From assembly GCF_963675165.1 (NCBI RefSeq), contig NC_087378.1, positions 5,389,205 to 5,453,204 of the forward strand: 64,000 nucleotides of DNA. The letters run 5' to 3'. This DNA is from Halichondria panicea (Eukaryota; Porifera; Demospongiae; Suberitida; Halichondriidae). Positions 60,080 through 64,000 of this stretch are shown here, one piece after another. Each line of letters begins with the position of its first letter. Position 1 is the first letter of the stretch. The notes under the pieces are model-generated. The model saw nothing but the letters and a program-made list of their open reading frames with translations, did not search any database and was not told the origin of the DNA. A program made the translations under genes and the position numbers.

Positions 60080-60735
60080 GTGAGTGCTTTTATTATTGTT
60101 CAGAAGAGCCGTCAATCTCCCTGTAAAAGTTGACTTTTGTATGACCGTGGGAGCACCAAGTTGAGCAGTTTCTTTACAAGTTTCAGCATTGTTATGACTC
60201 GAGACGTAGCCTTATGAGGAATACAGAAACTTAACTGTGTATGTGTGTATGTGTGTGTGTGTACTCCAGCTGAGATTAACTGCTCAACGCTTATATTGCC
60301 ACAGCAAAACAGCTTTTATATAGCTACATTTTTGTAGTACATGCAGTGAAGGCTGTTGCCTCTTCAAATGGTTCGTGGCATCATCTGTGTGCACACATTT
60401 CATTTAAACAGCTGCAAAGCTGTGTATATGGCCAACAGTAGCCATTGTGAATTCTGATCTCAAAGTCTTTGCAGATATGTATGCGTATAACGCCAAATTA
60501 TCGAGGGGCTTAATTTTCGCTGTTTTCGTGGGTTAGCAAATGTAACAGAAGACACAATCTCAAGTAGATTCAACGAAATGCTTTTAGAGGCCATTTCATG
60601 AAATTTAAGAGCCTTACACATTTCAGGCCTTTTTTTGTAATAATATTGACAGAAGTTGCACATTACTAAACTTCTATCGTCATAGATATAAGTTCAACTT
60701 CTGTTTCCATTAAGGTCATATTGTGTTTTGTATAG

Positions 60736-62199
60736 CTTGGAGAAGGTGCCAGTGGAAGTGGTGCGTTGTCAAAAGAAAGACACTCCCCCCATTCTCAACC
60801 AGATGGAGTTCTCACGGTGAGTTATATACTTCATCTAGAATACTTACTGTAGGAGCGTGACATCATTGTTCGATTGATGATACATGTATGTGTAAAGTGC
60901 ACGTATTATACTGTAAGCCATGGGTTCAGTTCAATCCAAATGATAGCAGTTTGTATGGCAGCCTCAACAAACCGAGTGCTGTAAAAGTAGCAGCATTAAT
61001 GTCACATGTTTTTTAGCCTGGAGACGGTGTCGGTGGAAGTGGTGCGTCCCCCCATTCTCAACCCGAAGGAATTCTTAATGTGAGTTATAATTATGCGAAA
61101 GTACTTGTAGGCTCAATTCTGCTGAAGTCCACTGATTTTATCATGTATTATATACATATCGAAAAAGTCGGATACGCATCGTTCAATTAGTGGCCATGTC
61201 TCACCCAATACACTCGTTGGGTTCGCATTACAACTAACTAATCTACTACATCAACTCTATAACTGCTTATAGTTCTAGATGTTCCATACATTTGCATGGG
61301 GCTTCTTATTTTGTGAAGAACATAATTATGTTATTCATTTTCGTCCGTATTCAGGCTGGACTCTCAATTCCAAGAAACGCCCTCAGTCAGTCTCAAGACA
61401 AAATCGCATCTCCCCATTTGAATTCCCCACAATCCAACACTGAACATGGAGATGAAACGGGTTCTGGGGATGACACTGATTCTGAGAGTGATACGGATTA
61501 CACAAAAGTAGCATCTTCAGAGGATTCCAAACGTTTACAAGATGAATCCCCAATGGATCAGCATCACAAACGGCGTACTCGCCGACTCTTGGGCAAGGAA
61601 GACAAGACAGGCGATACCCCAGCACAATATCAGTCACGCTATCGCCAGTCCCCACACAAGAAAGATCGGAGCAGACGAGATGGCCGCAGTAAACGAAAAG
61701 GAGAACAGCTCCTCGACAGTGTGACTGATTCACCCCTGCTGCAGGCTGACGCCAACCGCAGAAAGAAGAGGTAAGAACTGATTTGTACCTGGTATATTTC
61801 CTAATTTAAGGTCAATGCATAGAATGTATTTTGTCGAGTATAGTGCCTACCGTATATCGTATATTATTGTCCCTTGTTATGGATTGACAGAAGCTGTTTT
61901 GTGTTTGTTGTTGCAGAGGAGACAAGTTGAAAGCCCGTGGACTTGATCCAAAGGAAATAAGTGAAGCTGCTGGAGATGACACATCTCCGAAAATCATAGA
62001 TCGTCTGCTCAGTGAAAACAAACAACAAGCAAACCTTCCTAAACCTTCCAGAACCAGCAACAAACTTGTTGACGATAATGACCTGTCCCCAAGCATTCCC
62101 GCTGCTTCACCATTTAACATTCCCACAGTAACCCACACGAGCAAAGGAGGAGGAGCTCAGCAACTGCATGATGAGAGAAAGAAGAACATCACTACCGGG
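60736..62199 (+). CDS. Linker micro-exon pair plus B+C cassette 12 (type II B, shortened C)
   Basis: Micro-exons 60736-60816 (81 nt) and 61017-61079 (63 nt, PGDGVGGSGAS), exon B 61355-61770 (416 nt) and exon C 61917-62199 (283 nt). B lacks one codon at LLDSVTD and ends ADANRRKKR. C carries the same three-codon loss and DLSPS change as cassette 6. This is the last cassette in the window. Confidence 0.75.
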
Positions 62200-62820
62200 G
62201 TGAGTGCTTTTATTATTGTTCTCAGAAGAGCCATCAATCTCCTCGTAAAAGTTGACTTTTGTATGACCGTGGGAGCGCCAAGTTGAGTAGTTTTTTAGTT
62301 TCAGCATGGTGTAGTCGTACGAGGAATAAGTAAATCTGACTGTGTGTGTATATACCTACTGATTACTAACTAAATGCTCATCGCTTACATTGCAACAGAA
62401 ACTATAGTGCTTCTATCTATAGGCTTCTATAAACCACATTCTTTCGTTCATGGATTTACTTATTTCTCGAGTTATGGGTACAGTAGAGGCTACAGTAAGG
62501 TTTGTTGCAGTCTCTTCGTAGCACCATTAACTTTATCTGATCTGCACAAAAAGTTCTATGCAAAGCTGCTCTGCCAAAAACAGCAGCCATTGCAGATCTT
62601 ATGTTTTTAATTGACGGGAAAATACACACTACTAAACTCATACATCGATGCTTCTCTCCTTTAATTTATTTTTCCAGTTTATTCCTCTTCCTCAACACTC
62701 TAATACGTTGTTGACAGAAGCAAAACATGCCTCGAGGCATTAAGTATTTAGGTGCTTATGATTTTATATGTTTGGCAGCCTAGATTGTTAGCAGCAGTAA
62801 TGTCACATCTTCTTTTGTAG
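62200..62820. other. Intron between last cassette and segment 7
   Basis: A diverged relative of the post-cassette intron (tgattactaactaaatgctcatcgcttacattgc in outline), followed by ordinary array-intron sequence (tttggcagcc...gtagcagcag-type end). No additional exon is seen. Confidence 0.5.
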
Positions 62821-63977
62821 ACTGGAGAAGGTGTCAGGGGAAGTGGTGCGTTGTCGAGAGAAAATGATTCCACCCGTCCTCAATCAGATGGAGTTCTCAG
62901 GGTGAGTTATATACGAAATCACTTATAGGAGTGTAACGTCATTATTCGGTGACAAGCGTACACTGTATTAATTACTCTAAGCCATGGTTGCCAGGAGCGT
63001 AGCCAGACTTTTGAGACAAGCCTTTGTACAGTTTACATGTATTGCAGCTTTAACAAACTGAGTTTCTAGTAGCTAGCTGTAATGCCATAAATTTTCAGAT
63101 TGAAGAAGGTGTCAGGGGAAGTGGTGCGCTGTCGAGAGAAAGAGACTCCGCCCATCCTCAACCAGATGGAGTTCTCAGGGTGAGTTATATTATACGAAAG
63201 GACCTATAGTCTTTGTTTGAAGTCATTATTCGGTGCATGACAATTGTTGCATTGCCATAGAATAGATAAGAGTATCTACTCTTAGTTCAGTGGAAGCCTT
63301 TCAACCTTTGCATGAATGGGCACCTCCACAACTAGTTATAGCAGCAGTAATGTCATATATTATTTTGTAGACTGGAGAAGGTGTCAGGGGAAGTGGTGCC
63401 TTGTCAAGAGAAAGACACTCCCCCCGTCCTCAATCAGAGAGGGTTATCAGGGTAAGTTATTTACAAATTACTTACATGTAGTTTAGTGATTCTGAAGTGT
63501 AACATCATTATTTGGTGACAGCGTACTGTATTACTCTAAGCCATGGGTGCAGTCCAAGCAGTAGCATTTTACATGTATGACAGCTAGTCTCAACATAATT
63601 CTGATTGTTGTCGTAGCAGCAGTAATATCACATTTTCGATTGTAGGCTAGTGAAGGTGTCAGAGGAAGTGGTGCATTATCGAGAGAAAGAGATTCCACGC
63701 ATCCTCTACAAGATGCAGTTTTCAGAGTAAGATACTTATAATGACTGTAGGAGTATGACATCAGTATTTGGTTGACAATAAAGTGTATTATGAAGTCTAA
63801 GCTATGGGTTCAGTCCAAGCCTTTGTATAGTTTACATGTATGACAACTTCAACAAACTGAGTTTGTAGTAGCAGTTGTAATGCCACGAACTTTCAGGTTG
63901 AAGAAGGTGTCAGGGGAACTGGTGCGTTGTCGATAGAAAGAGACTCCGCCTACCCTCAACCAGATGGAGTTCTCAGG
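62821..63977 (+). CDS. 27-residue repeat micro-exon array, segment 7 (5 exons, continues past window)
   Basis: Exons 62821-62901, 63099-63179, 63371-63451, 63646-63726 and 63897-63977, all 81 nt, phase 0. They are the most diverged group on the 3' side (TGEGVRGSGALSREN, then IEEGVRGSGALSRERD, ASEGVRG, VEEGVRGTG). They return to the VLR ending and GGTGAGT donor context of segment 1. Array edges diverged and centre homogenised is the classic result of unequal crossing-over. The gene is still open at the end of the window, so the C-terminus is unknown. Confidence 0.75.
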
Positions 63978-64000
63978 GTGAGTTATAAATATTATACGAA

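Noticed and set aside
18303-63977. CRISPR-like or satellite interpretation of the 270-bp periodicity
   Set aside because: Units are far too long for CRISPR, and each holds a splice-bounded open exon with 3n-only indels, unlike a non-coding satellite.
18303-63977. SGSG in the 27-mer as glycosaminoglycan attachment sites
   Set aside because: The motif fits (acidic residue then SGSG), but the inferred topology puts it on the cytoplasmic side. It would need revisiting only if the array proves to be a separate secreted protein.

Overview
The window looks like animal (metazoan) nuclear DNA, not bacterial: it is AT-rich and full of short GT-AG introns, small phase-compatible exons and TA-flanked inverted-repeat elements. 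A demosponge would fit the short introns and the style of the elements, but that is a guess from style and not proof. No prokaryotic gene, rRNA, tRNA or CRISPR was seen. I could join exons on the + strand, with matching splice phases and no stop codon, from the first bases to the last, so the most economical reading is ONE giant gene, open at both ends of the window. It has about 155 exons here: 43 ordinary ones and 112 belonging to a repeat array.

Region 1 (1-11.4 kb): extracellular part, about 1,900 residues in the window, made of beta-rich, N-glycosylation-rich modules. Two successive nine-exon units (2-3313 and 3413-7299) have the same exon order and almost the same exon lengths; a third, shorter and diverged unit follows. 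Region 2 (11.5-18.1 kb): one transmembrane helix followed by about 800 residues of charged coiled coil in 18 small exons. This architecture (ectodomain, single helix, long cytoplasmic coiled coil) resembles limbin/EVC2-type ciliary membrane proteins. I offer that only as a moderate-confidence assignment.

Region 3 (18.3-64 kb): the striking part. The coiled coil is followed, in phase 0, by an array of 88 micro-exons. Most are exactly 81 nt and encode a 27-residue unit that starts like PGEGASGSGALSK and ends like ERHSPHSQPDGVLK. Interspersed are 12 copies of a two-exon cassette. Exon B (416-437 nt) has an acidic tract followed by clusters of Arg/Lys. Exon C (271-292 nt) has a predicted helical segment and a Pro/Ser/Thr-rich tail. 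All length differences I found between the 112 exons are multiples of three, none contains an in-frame stop, and all acceptors are AG. That is strong internal evidence that the array is coding. From 30 to 56 kb the array is built from a higher-order repeat of about 6.6-7.0 kb that alternates cassette type I and type II. It ends with extra type II half-units of about 2.1 kb. One 6,716-bp step is nearly identical over about 5 kb.

The introns carry at least nine TA-flanked or TA-like inverted-repeat elements. They also hold two copies (through the 6.7-kb duplication) of a 451-bp Helitron-like insertion. Paralogous repeat units supply the empty sites that date and define these insertions. No mobile element was found inside an exon.
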